A stretch of 43,166 nucleotides of DNA, from assembly GCA_964534315.1 (NCBI GenBank), contig CAZHOV010000022.1, forward strand, positions 1 through 43,166, written 5' to 3'. A program made the translations under genes and the position numbers. The notes under the pieces are model-generated. The model searched no databases. It was not told the origin of the DNA and saw nothing but the letters and a program-made list of their open reading frames with translations. Positions 1 through 7,626 of this stretch are shown in pieces (position 1 is the first letter of the stretch; every line of letters starts with the position of its first letter). This DNA comes from CAZHOV01 sp964534315. GTDB lineage: Bacteria > Bacteroidota > Bacteroidia > Chitinophagales > Saprospiraceae.

Positions 1-255
1 AAAATCAATGATTTTTTTAGAAAAAACAGCCCTCCCAAAATATGGTAAAGGACAACCTTTCTTATTGGGCATTTTGCCTTTACCATTATAGTGTAGGGGT
101 ATCCTTTTTTCAAAAAGAATATCTCCTAAACTATAAAAAATTCCTTAGAGGGAGTCTAAAAGACTTTTTAGACGGCCTTTTTTAAAAGATATTCGCACTC
201 ACTATCATGGTAAGGCAACGCCCTTCTGCACCTGTAGTGAAGGCAACGTCCTTCA
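1..255. other. Left-edge non-coding stretch with inverted repeats
   Basis: No coding region is supported here. The stretch lies downstream of the minus-strand gene that stops at 256. It is AT-rich and holds perfect inverted repeats: ATGGTAAAGG at 42-51 with its complement at 77-86; GTCTAAAA / TTTTAGAC at 154-161 and 166-173 with a 4-nt loop, followed four bases later by six Ts on the plus strand; and TAGTGAAGG / CCTTCACTA at 235-258. The 154-183 hairpin could be a weak plus-strand terminator for a gene outside the window. This is an inference from its shape. Confidence 0.5.
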
Positions 256-258
256 CTA
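211..258. repeat. Palindromic repeat, two related copies, overlapping a stop codon
   Basis: Two related segments, near 213-226 and 240-254, share the core AAGGCAACGYCCTTC. The second sits in a perfect 9-bp palindrome, TAGTGAAGG / CCTTCACTA at 235-258 with a 6-nt loop. The outer arm of this palindrome contains the TAG stop codon (256-258) of the minus-strand gene. It resembles small REP-like palindromes, but its copy number in the genome cannot be seen from this window. Confidence 0.5.
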
Positions 259-1317
259 AACCTTTCTCCCCCCTTGCAATTCATCTTGTAATTCTTTCAA
301 TTCTTCCCATTTACCCAGGTAAGCCAATCGAGCTTGCTGAGGCCAGGTTGCGGGGTCGTACCTGGTATATTTGGGATCATAGGCCACCAAAACCGTTTCA
401 ATTTCGCTTGGTGCCATATTGGCTAGATCAAGGAAAGTAAGGATACCAGCATCTTTTAATACGGTAGCCAGTTTAGGACCAATTCCTTCAATTTTTTTCA
501 GGTCATCGGGCTCGGTTACTTTAACATCCATGCGCCACCAGTTAAATTGGCCTACATCTCTGGATGCGGCGTCTACCACCCGGATTGTCCATTTTCCTTT
601 CGCTTTACTTCCCAGGAAAGGCTTCATGACGCTATTGTCATAAATCTTGTGCAAATTATCTCTGCTGGCACCTTCTCTATTTTGTAAGACGACCGTTTCT
701 TTGGACGGGCCAGTCAACGTAATATAAAGGTCTCCGCGAAAAGTGTGGTTAATATCTACTTCCACTTCTATGTCTTCAACCACGCCTTTTTCATCTACTT
801 TGACCTGACTTGCCAGGCCGTCTTCGTCATTGTCCGGAATTTCCTGTTTCACTTCTTCCACGATCCGTATCCAATCTCCATCTTTCGATATTCCAGGAGT
901 AAATTCTTGCTGTCGGAAACGTTTATCAGCGGTACCTGCATATAATCCATTTACCGCTTCTTCCCAGTTTTTATCGAACTGGTACTCTTCTTCTACCACT
1001 TGCCCGTTTTCCCATTTTCTTTTGATCACCTCTCGCCAAAACAACACCTGGCCACTATTTTGCTTAAATTCAAAAGAAAATTCAGATAGACTGATCTGAT
1101 CATAATGGGTATTATTATGCAAAGTGATATGCTCTACACGGTCAATGGTTGCTAAGAAATCCCGGAGCGTACTCAAGCGGGATGACTTGCCTGTGATCAT
1201 ATCATGGGGATTTGAAAAACAAACCACCTGATCATCGAAAAAACGTTCTACTGCTTCCAGGAAATTTCCCTCAGCTAGCAGGTTGTCGAGTTCATTTAAG
1301 TCATTGGTTAGGTTCAT
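256..1317 (-). CDS. SnoaL-like / P-domain / helix-hairpin-helix fusion protein
   Basis: A 353-aa protein without a signal peptide. Residues about 1-118 look like a SnoaL/NTF2-type fold (short helix, acidic pocket, then strands). Residues about 155-267 match a proprotein convertase P-domain, with the typical GDLYITLTGPS strand, a conserved DNxxxxIYD-like stretch and a GKWTIRVVDAA...G..NWW ending. Residues 272-311 carry a helix-hairpin-helix motif (KKIEGIGPKLATVLKDAG). Residues 321-350 form a DPATWPQQARLA...GKWEEL...LQGG tail of the kind appended to some Bacteroidota proteins such as ribosomal protein L21. The domain calls are by recognition. P-domains are usually extracellular and HhH modules intracellular, so the combination is odd and the function is unknown. 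It lies 30 nt after phoD and may be co-transcribed with it. Confidence 0.7.
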   Translation of the reverse strand: MNLTNDLNELDNLLAEGNFLEAVERFFDDQVVCFSNPHDMITGKSSRLSTLRDFLATIDRVEHITLHNNTHYDQISLSEFSFEFKQNSGQVLFWREVIKRKWENGQVVEEEYQFDKNWEEAVNGLYAGTADKRFRQQEFTPGISKDGDWIRIVEEVKQEIPDNDEDGLASQVKVDEKGVVEDIEVEVDINHTFRGDLYITLTGPSKETVVLQNREGASRDNLHKIYDNSVMKPFLGSKAKGKWTIRVVDAASRDVGQFNWWRMDVKVTEPDDLKKIEGIGPKLATVLKDAGILTFLDLANMAPSEIETVLVAYDPKYTRYDPATWPQQARLAYLGKWEELKELQDELQGGRKV

Positions 1318-1347
1318 CGTACAAATATTTTGAGTTTTTGGATGCTC

Positions 1348-2922
1348 TTAATTAAAGACTAGTTTGCTCTCTCCATTTTTAACAATGAGCTCTTTACCCA
1401 GCATTTCTTTATTTACCGGATTTTTTACGGTGGGCACATAATACCACTTTGCAATAGCTTGATCTTTCGTTAGCGAAAGCAACAGATATCCGTGCTCTTT
1501 CAAATTTACGTATTTCAAATGGGGATTGTAAACTGGATTTTGATATAATTTTTGGGTCATTAATACGGTATCTGTAGAAGTATATTCATCATAGTTAGCC
1601 GACGAAACGCTCGTAGTACCAAACTCGACGGCAATTCCTCCCTGATCCGGCGCTTTCTTGTACGCTTCTAAAGAAGCCGGAACCTCAAAAGCCCATGAAC
1701 AATGCGTATCGCCCGTTACAAAAATAATATTCTTGAAATTACCGCTCTGAATAAAATCAATAATCGACCTTTTTTCGTAGGGATAGCCGTCCCAGGCATC
1801 CAGGTTACGGGGTCTGTCAGGAAATATTTGATCAAACTGAAGATCGCTAAACAGGACCTGATTTCCGATCACTTTCCAGGTCGCTGTTGAGCTCCTTAGT
1901 TTATCAAAAAACCAGTCTTTTTGTTCTTTTCCCAGCATCGTCCGTTGATCATTCAGGTAGTTAGGATCACTCAGGCTATCCACAGGAGCTGTTCTCCCGG
2001 CGAGCCTCTCATCAAGCATAATTAAATCTACCAGATCGCCGTATGCAAAATGACGATATAAGCGGTCTTTGGTTTCGCGAATAGGTAGCCACTCATAATA
2101 AGCTTGTTTGGCAGCTGATTTTCGGGTTTGATAAGCTCCTTCCTGGTCGGCTTGATGGTTTTGGGCGCCTTCTATGTATGCATTATTGGTAATCTCATGG
2201 TCATCCCAAACCGTAATAAAGGGTTGAAACTGATGCGCCTGCTGAAAATCCTGATCTAAGCGATATTGGGCATAACGCGTGCGGTAATCGGAAAGCGAAA
2301 CGATCTCTTTTGGGGGCAGATGTATTCTGCCAAGGGAAGTATCGCCATAAGTTCCGGGACCATATTCATAGATATAATCGCCGAGATGAAGTACCGCATC
2401 GATATCATTGCATTGCGCAATTCGTTTGAGGGCATTAAAATACCCGGCTTCATAATTGCTGCAACTCACTACGGCTAGATTGACTTGCCGGGTTGCTCCG
2501 GCAGGAGCCGTTTTCGTCCGGCCAATAACCGAGTAATTTCCTAACGCTTGGAAGCGATAAAAATAATAAGTGGCAGGATCAAGTCCTTTCACATCCACCT
2601 TCACCGTGAAATCCCGTTCAGGACTAGCCGTCGTTTCGCCTGATTGAACCAAGGACTTAAAGGTAGGTTCGATCGCCACTTCCCACTTCACAGTAATTTC
2701 TTTTGAACGGTCAGGTGTCACCCGCGTCCAGAGAATAACCCGATCCGGAAGCGGATCTCCCGAAGCTACGCCATGGTAAAAGGGACGTTGACTTTTATTG
2801 AAAAAAGCGGCCGTACCATCAATTACTTGGTAAGCTTCGTCCGTTTTTTGGTCTTGAGGAGCAGAATTGTTGCAGGAAGTAAGACCAATCAGCACAAGGA
2901 AGAATAAAAATCTAAATTTCAT
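1348..2922 (-). CDS. phoD: PhoD-type alkaline phosphatase, lipoprotein
   Basis: A 524-aa PhoD-family metallophosphoesterase. The N-terminus is a lipoprotein signal with the lipobox LTSC (Cys17), so it is probably anchored in the envelope. A PhoD N-terminal beta domain follows (residues about 45-140, FYHGVASGDPLPDRVILWTR). The catalytic domain has the metal-binding series SCSNYEAGYFNAL, HLGDYIYEYG, VWDDHEITNN, GNQVLFS and TGDTHCSWAFE. Family members hydrolyse phosphomono- or diesters using Fe3+ and Ca2+; the substrate here is not determined. Export by Sec or Tat is open: I see no clear twin arginine in the signal. A TATCTTTC element on the minus strand (2972-2965) lies about 43 nt upstream of the start and could be the -7 box. 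The fusion protein ending at 256 follows closely. Confidence 0.88.
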   Translation of the reverse strand: MKFRFLFFLVLIGLTSCNNSAPQDQKTDEAYQVIDGTAAFFNKSQRPFYHGVASGDPLPDRVILWTRVTPDRSKEITVKWEVAIEPTFKSLVQSGETTASPERDFTVKVDVKGLDPATYYFYRFQALGNYSVIGRTKTAPAGATRQVNLAVVSCSNYEAGYFNALKRIAQCNDIDAVLHLGDYIYEYGPGTYGDTSLGRIHLPPKEIVSLSDYRTRYAQYRLDQDFQQAHQFQPFITVWDDHEITNNAYIEGAQNHQADQEGAYQTRKSAAKQAYYEWLPIRETKDRLYRHFAYGDLVDLIMLDERLAGRTAPVDSLSDPNYLNDQRTMLGKEQKDWFFDKLRSSTATWKVIGNQVLFSDLQFDQIFPDRPRNLDAWDGYPYEKRSIIDFIQSGNFKNIIFVTGDTHCSWAFEVPASLEAYKKAPDQGGIAVEFGTTSVSSANYDEYTSTDTVLMTQKLYQNPVYNPHLKYVNLKEHGYLLLSLTKDQAIAKWYYVPTVKNPVNKEMLGKELIVKNGESKLVFN

Positions 2923-3024
2923 ATCGGAAATTTATGAACAAGAAAAGGGTAAATATCCATACTAGAAAGATAGAAACCTTTTTTTAAACTTTAAAAAATT
3001 ATTAAAGATTTAAAAAGAGATATT

Positions 3025-4281
3025 CTATTTGCTTCGGATAGCATCGACGGGATTCATTAATGAAGCTTTGAGAGCAGGGATAAATCCTGAAACAACGCCG
3101 ATCCCGATAGACCAAACCAGGCCCCAAAGTACATTTTCGAGGGAAAGAAAAATTTCGAAGGCGACCAGTTTGGAGATGAGGTCGGTGGCAAAATAAACGA
3201 GTACCAGTCCGATAAGCCCTCCGATAATACATAGGATAACGGATTCTACCAGGAATTCGAGTAAGATGACAAAGTTTTTGGCTCCGATCGCCTTTTTTAT
3301 GCCGATGATGTTGGTGCGTTCCTTTACAGAAACAAACATGATGTTTGCTACACTCACTGCTCCGACGATAATGGCAAAAATACCGATGATCAATCCGACC
3401 GTATTGAGCACTCCGAAAAAGCCGTCAAGGGCTTTGGAGATCAGGGAAAGGGTATTTAGGGCAAAATCACTTTCTTGAATGGGTTTGAGTCTTCTTCCTG
3501 CGCGAACGATCCAGGTGAGTTCGTCTTTGAGTTCATCAACTTCAACATTTTGATGGGCCTTGACCGCTACGCCACCGCTAGCTCCTGACCCTGCCTTTAG
3601 GTTAGCCAGTTGTTTGGCCAGATTAAAATTGACTATAACGGCTTCATCATAATTGATAATAGAGATCAAGTCTTCTCCGGATTTTTCAATCACACCGATC
3701 ACCTCAAGTTTTCGCCCCATAAATTTGATATTTCGACCAATGGGATCAATAGAGCCAAAAAGATTGGCTGCGACTTCATAACCGATCAGGGCTTTAGGCA
3801 CTCCGTTTTGATATTCGGAAGTAGAGAAATAGCGTCCTCTATCGAACTCTATTTTAAAAATATCTTTGTAATCATAAGTAACTCCTAATACGAAAGCTCT
3901 TTCTACACTACTTGAGCGGTATTTTATGGTACTGGCTCCTATAAAGGCGTAATAACTCGAGTAATTGGCAAGTTTGGACCGTTCGCGAATAGCCTGGTAG
4001 TCCCCATAGTCCGGCTGAGGACGACGGATATATTTCCACCAGTTTTTTGAAGGATCTTCCCCCCAGTTAAAGCGGTCTAAATAAACAACATCATCGCCTA
4101 GTTTTTCAAAACTTTTCCTTACGTTATCCTCCAATGAATTCATTGCTGCCTGAACACCGATAATACAGAAAATTCCAATACTGATCCCCAACAAGGTAAG
4201 GAAGCTTCTCAACTTGTTATTTGCCAGCTCTCGAAGAGCTTGTAACACACTCTCTTTTATTACCTTTATTATAATCACCAT
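3025..4281 (-). CDS. MacB/FtsX-type ABC transporter permease
   Basis: A 418-aa permease of the MacB/LolCE/FtsX class. A first membrane helix lies near residues 25-45 (RSFLTLLGISIGIFCIIGV). A large periplasmic MacB_PCD domain spans about 50-280. A C-terminal FtsX domain with three helices includes the conserved SVKERTNIIGIKKAIGAK cytoplasmic loop and ends in PALKASLMNPVDAIR. Such permeases work with a MacB-type ATPase to move lipoproteins, peptides or drugs, or as mechanotransducers. No ATPase gene is adjacent in this window, so it is an orphan here and must use a partner encoded elsewhere. It is divergent from queA, with a 7-bp tandem array between the two starts. Confidence 0.85.
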   Translation of the reverse strand: MVIIIKVIKESVLQALRELANNKLRSFLTLLGISIGIFCIIGVQAAMNSLEDNVRKSFEKLGDDVVYLDRFNWGEDPSKNWWKYIRRPQPDYGDYQAIRERSKLANYSSYYAFIGASTIKYRSSSVERAFVLGVTYDYKDIFKIEFDRGRYFSTSEYQNGVPKALIGYEVAANLFGSIDPIGRNIKFMGRKLEVIGVIEKSGEDLISIINYDEAVIVNFNLAKQLANLKAGSGASGGVAVKAHQNVEVDELKDELTWIVRAGRRLKPIQESDFALNTLSLISKALDGFFGVLNTVGLIIGIFAIIVGAVSVANIMFVSVKERTNIIGIKKAIGAKNFVILLEFLVESVILCIIGGLIGLVLVYFATDLISKLVAFEIFLSLENVLWGLVWSIGIGVVSGFIPALKASLMNPVDAIRSK

Positions 4282-4582
4282 CGGGTATCAGATTTAAAGT
4301 TGCCCCCTTTTGTCAATGAGCAATGTAGCCAGGATAAGCGGCTAATGTATCGAATAGTAAGGTTATTTTTAAATTATCCATTGCTCATTGCACATTGCTC
4401 ATTGCACATTGCTCATTGCTCATTGCTCATTGCTCATTGCACATTGCTCATTGCTCATTGCAAATATACCATCTGCTGCCTCAATGAAGGAGAGTATTCG
4501 ATAAAAGAAGTGTTTTTTTCTGCCAAGTAAAATGAATCTTTATGATATCGTTGTATATTTGCCATCTAAAAAAATATCGTCC
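4282..4582. other. Divergent spacer between the permease gene and queA
   Basis: This 301-bp spacer separates two divergent genes, so it should hold both promoters. Its main content is the 7-bp tandem array at 4379-4462. A short inverted copy of the unit, CAATGAGCAATG, sits at 4314-4325, so the two could pair in single strands. No convincing TAnnTTTG box stands out. A short reading frame runs through the array on the plus strand, but its composition is just the repeat and I do not call it a gene. Confidence 0.5.
4379..4462. repeat. 7-bp tandem array, CATTGCW x 12
   Basis: Twelve uninterrupted copies of a 7-bp unit that is either CATTGCT or CATTGCA. Only the last base varies (T or A). The same unit forms a second array at 36444-36576. 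It resembles the heptanucleotide short tandem repeats (STRR) known from cyanobacteria in design, but not in sequence. It lies between divergent starts, so a change in copy number would change promoter spacing. Confidence 0.95.
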
Positions 4583-5647
4583 ATGAGAACCAAACTTTCT
4601 CAATTTGCTTTTAATCTTCCAAAAAAACTCATTGCTCAGTATCCTGCCAAAGAAAGAGACGGATCAAGATTAATGGTCGTTCATAAAGATACGGGAGAGA
4701 TCGAACACAAGTATTTCAAGGATTTAATTGAATATTTTGATGAAGATGACTGCCTTATTTTTAATAATACTAAGGTATTTCCTGCAAGGATGTATGGACG
4801 TAAGGAAAAAACAGGAGCCAGCATAGAAGTATTTCTTCTTCGGGAACTCAACCCGGATGCCCGGCTATGGGATGTATTAGTAGATCCCGCCCGAAAGATC
4901 AGAGTTGGCAATAAATTATATTTCAGCGACGAAGATGATAACGATATTTTGGTAGCGGAGGTGGTCGATAATACCACTTCCAGAGGAAGAACAATCCGGT
5001 TTCTTTATGACGGGACTAATGAAGAATTTCTGACCAGGCTCAATCAATTGGGCAACACCCCCCTACCCAAGTACATCGACCGTCCATCTGAAGAATTGGA
5101 TCGCGAACGTTATCAGACGATCTTTGCTAAAGAGGTGGGAGCTGTTGCAGCCCCAACCGCCGGTCTTCATTTTAGCAGAGAGTTAATGAAACGTCTGGAA
5201 ATAAAAGGAATTGATTTTGCTGAACTGACCCTTCATATTGGCTTGGGAACCTTCAGAAGTATCGATGTAGAAGATCTCTCCAAGCACAAAATGGATGCTG
5301 AATTCTTTAAGATAGATCAGGAAACGTCTGATATCGTCAATAAAGCCAAAACAGGACATCGAAAAGTATGTGCGGTAGGAACTACTGTAATGCGGTCTAT
5401 CGAATCCGCAGTATCCGCAGAGTCTCTGCTTAAACCTGCAGAAGGCTGGACGAATAAATTTATCTACCCGCCCTATGATTTTCATATCGCCAACTCCATG
5501 ATCTCCAACCTGCATCTCCCCAAATCCAGCCTACTGATCATGGTCTGCGCATTTGGCGGCTATGACCTGATCATGGAAGCCTATGAACAAGCCGTCAAAG
5601 AAAAGTACCGGTTTTTCAGCTATGGCGACGCCATGCTGATTATTTAA
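4583..5647 (+). CDS. queA: tRNA preQ1(34) S-adenosylmethionine ribosyltransferase-isomerase
   Basis: QueA transfers and isomerises the ribosyl moiety of S-adenosylmethionine onto preQ1 in tRNA, making epoxyqueuosine at wobble position 34. Family motifs are clear: LIAQYPAKERDGSRL near the N-terminus, FNNTKVFPARMYGRK, the GAVAAPTAGLHFS core, LHIGLGTFRSI and GTTVMRSIES, then FIYPPYDF and NLHLPKSSLLIMV. An in-frame ATG exists 51 nt upstream at 4532. The start at 4583 (MRTKLSQFAFNLP) is preferred because family members begin there, which gives 354 aa, close to the usual 340-350. It stands alone, divergent from the permease gene. Confidence 0.95.
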   Translation: MRTKLSQFAFNLPKKLIAQYPAKERDGSRLMVVHKDTGEIEHKYFKDLIEYFDEDDCLIFNNTKVFPARMYGRKEKTGASIEVFLLRELNPDARLWDVLVDPARKIRVGNKLYFSDEDDNDILVAEVVDNTTSRGRTIRFLYDGTNEEFLTRLNQLGNTPLPKYIDRPSEELDRERYQTIFAKEVGAVAAPTAGLHFSRELMKRLEIKGIDFAELTLHIGLGTFRSIDVEDLSKHKMDAEFFKIDQETSDIVNKAKTGHRKVCAVGTTVMRSIESAVSAESLLKPAEGWTNKFIYPPYDFHIANSMISNLHLPKSSLLIMVCAFGGYDLIMEAYEQAVKEKYRFFSYGDAMLII

Positions 5648-5831
5648 CCACTTTTTTAGATAAAAAACGAGCAATCCTTCGCTCAATTTTATTTTTTTAT
5701 TATCTTAGCGTCTACTGAACAAGAACACTATTTAAGAGCTATATAATTTAAGTTATCCCGAACATATCCATATGAGCTATTGCCTCATGTGGATATTCTA
5801 TTTTTATAGTCAACCTTCGGAATAATTTTTT

Positions 5832-7013
5832 ATGTATAGAGCACTTTTACTTTTTTTTGTTTTGATTGTCAATGTCGCCTTTGGTACTGAACATAAGGAG
5901 TCAACTGTACTCACTACAACTATAGATTTCTATTCTGAGCAACTTCCCATCCCTTACAAGGCCGAAATGGTAATTGACTGCCCGGATTATGTTGTCCCCC
6001 GGCAAATGACGAACTACTTCCACCGCATGGAAAGTGTTCCCTATCAGTCTCTTTTCAACTATCTTTTGGAACAAAAAGAACAACTTGAGTTGAATGATTG
6101 GTTATTCTACGAGTTGCTAAAGCAATCCGTTGATTTTATCTATGCAGATAAGAATGAGCTTCAACGAACGCTCACCTGCTGGTTTTTTCTCTCTAAGGCA
6201 GGATATGATACTAAAATCACCTATCGCGAGAACAATGCCTTTTTGCATGTCTACAGCCAGTACAATATCTATGAAATGCCCATGATTCAGATAGGTGGCA
6301 AAAATTACTATAACCTTACCTGCTATAAAAAAGACTATCAAGCCGGTGGTGTCCTGAATTTGCTGGAATTTTTTCCCAACCCCAACGGAAATTCCTTTTC
6401 CTTTGATCTGGCCACCTTCCCCCGTTTAAAACCGAATTTATTTACAAGAGAACTTTCTTTCTCTTGGCGCGATCATCAATTTGATCTGACAGTCACCGTT
6501 GACCAAACCATCGGTCAAATCATGAAGGATTACCCCGTCATTGACGAATTTAAATATCTGGAAGTGCCTTTTTCTTCCACCCTTTACCACTCGCTTCTTC
6601 CGCAGATGGAACAGATTCTTGAAGGAAAATCTACCCAACAAGCATTGGAAATCCTTGCCGCCTTTACTCGTTCGGCTTTTAATTATAAAGAAGATCACGA
6701 AAACTTCGGGCAATCTAAGCCTATGATCGCCGATGAAGTACTACAATACGAATTCTCAGATTGCGAAGATCGAGCAGCCTTATATTATGCCCTTGTACAA
6801 CAATTACTTGATCTACCGATGCTTGTAATAGCCTACCCGGATCACCTGAGCATCGCCGTTTCCGTCGATCAATCTATCGGAGACCCGATCGACTACAATG
6901 GGAGAAAATACTACATCTGTGACCCTACCGGCCCCGCCAATTCCGTAGCGATCGGAACAGCTCCGGCCGAATATAAAGACCAGCCCTTCGAAATAATCGG
7001 GACTCACCAATAA
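5832..7013 (+). CDS. Secreted transglutaminase-like protein
   Basis: A 393-aa protein with a clear signal peptide (about residues 1-18, cleavage after AFG). The C-terminal third looks like a transglutaminase/cysteine-protease-like fold. A Cys in DCEDRAALYYAL (Cys311), a His in YPDHLSIAV (His338) and an Asp in YYICDPTGPAN (Asp364) are ordered and spaced like a Cys-His-Asp triad. The N-terminal 200 residues are not recognised; they include helical stretches followed by a beta-rich part. The triad is a reading of motifs, not a tested match. Related domains act as peptidases, amidases or acyltransferases on proteins or cell wall. A near-consensus TATCTTAG at 5701-5708 may belong to its promoter. 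The gene is probably monocistronic. Confidence 0.72.
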   Translation: MYRALLLFFVLIVNVAFGTEHKESTVLTTTIDFYSEQLPIPYKAEMVIDCPDYVVPRQMTNYFHRMESVPYQSLFNYLLEQKEQLELNDWLFYELLKQSVDFIYADKNELQRTLTCWFFLSKAGYDTKITYRENNAFLHVYSQYNIYEMPMIQIGGKNYYNLTCYKKDYQAGGVLNLLEFFPNPNGNSFSFDLATFPRLKPNLFTRELSFSWRDHQFDLTVTVDQTIGQIMKDYPVIDEFKYLEVPFSSTLYHSLLPQMEQILEGKSTQQALEILAAFTRSAFNYKEDHENFGQSKPMIADEVLQYEFSDCEDRAALYYALVQQLLDLPMLVIAYPDHLSIAVSVDQSIGDPIDYNGRKYYICDPTGPANSVAIGTAPAEYKDQPFEIIGTHQ

Positions 7014-7111
7014 ATTTTTTCCTCTTTTTATTGCTTTATTCATAAATTATTTTATTAATAGGGATTGCTGGGAGTGATTCGCATTTTTGGGAACGCCAAT
7101 ACCAAAAAGCA

Positions 7112-7142
7112 TTGTTATTATCTTTTAAGTTTAATACATTTG
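7112..7142 (+). promoter_or_regulatory. Bacteroidota-type promoter for the DUF2795 gene
   Basis: A TTG at 7112-7114 (-33) is followed after 20 nt by TACATTTG at 7135-7142, a perfect match to the TAnnTTTG -7 consensus of the Bacteroidota housekeeping sigma factor. The coding start at 7234 lies about 90 nt downstream. Confidence 0.65.
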
Positions 7143-7233
7143 CGCCAACTTAATGTTGAATTGGTTGGATTTTTGAAAAACAGGTGCCGGATCAATTCCT
7201 CTTTTGTTTTATTCACTTAATTAATAGGGATTT

Positions 7234-7455
7234 ATGTATTGGACTCTTGAACTTGCCTCCCATTTGGAAGAGGCTCCTTGGCCTGCTACACGAGATGAAT
7301 TAATAGATTATGCCATCCGTTCAGGTGCGCCTCTTGAGGTAATTGAGAACCTTCAGCAAATGGAAGATGAAGGAGAAATTTATGAAAGTATTGAGGATAT
7401 CTGGCCAGACTATCCTCGAAAGGATGACTTTTTCTTTAATGAAGATGAGTATTGA
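7234..7455 (+). CDS. DUF2795 domain small acidic protein
   Basis: A 73-aa protein matching the small DUF2795 family, which is highly conserved in Bacteroidota. Signature stretches are WPATRDELIDYAIRSGAP and ESIEDIWPDYPRKDDFFFNEDEY. It is acidic, has no signal or membrane segment, and probably forms a small helical unit. The family has no established function. The strong match of its promoter to consensus suggests steady expression. A hairpin at 7549-7578 lies downstream. Confidence 0.88.
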   Translation: MYWTLELASHLEEAPWPATRDELIDYAIRSGAPLEVIENLQQMEDEGEIYESIEDIWPDYPRKDDFFFNEDEY

Positions 7456-7548
7456 TCGTATCCCGGAAATTATCTGGCCTCGGAAACTATACCATAAAGG
7501 GGACACGAAACACTACACCTGTTTCCGATAACCCCATCTTCTTTTTGA

Positions 7549-7578
7549 GGGAAGTGTTTTTGATCAAAAGCACTTCCC
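7549..7578 (+). terminator. Hairpin, possible terminator after the DUF2795 gene
   Basis: GGGAAGTG (7549-7556) and CACTTCCC (7571-7578) flank a self-complementary TTTTGATCAAAA, giving a stem of about 13 bp with a GATC loop and one mismatch. Only TTTAAAA follows, so the U-tract is short and termination may be partial. The next gene starts 49 nt later. Confidence 0.5.
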
Positions 7579-7626
7579 TTTAAAACAAACGGTTCCGGCG
7601 GCTCTTTTTTCATCAGAACACTCCAC

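Noticed and set aside
154..183. Strong intrinsic terminator
   Set aside because: The 8-bp stem is AT-rich and the six Ts begin four bases after it. It is too weak to call, and no plus-strand gene is visible upstream.
4379..4462. CRISPR-like array
   Set aside because: Units are 7 bp and directly adjacent, without spacers, and no cas genes are present. The same applies to 36444-36576 and 39969-40096.
4300..4530. 74-76 aa reading frame through the 7-bp array (LIAHCSL-type repeats)
   Set aside because: The frame is only the translation of the tandem repeat. A heptamer read in threes avoids stops by chance; there is no family resemblance and the real gene queA starts after it.
4532..4582. Upstream in-frame ATG of queA as the start
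   Set aside because: The extra 17 residues do not resemble the family N-terminus, which begins with the M-x-LS-F motif at 4583.
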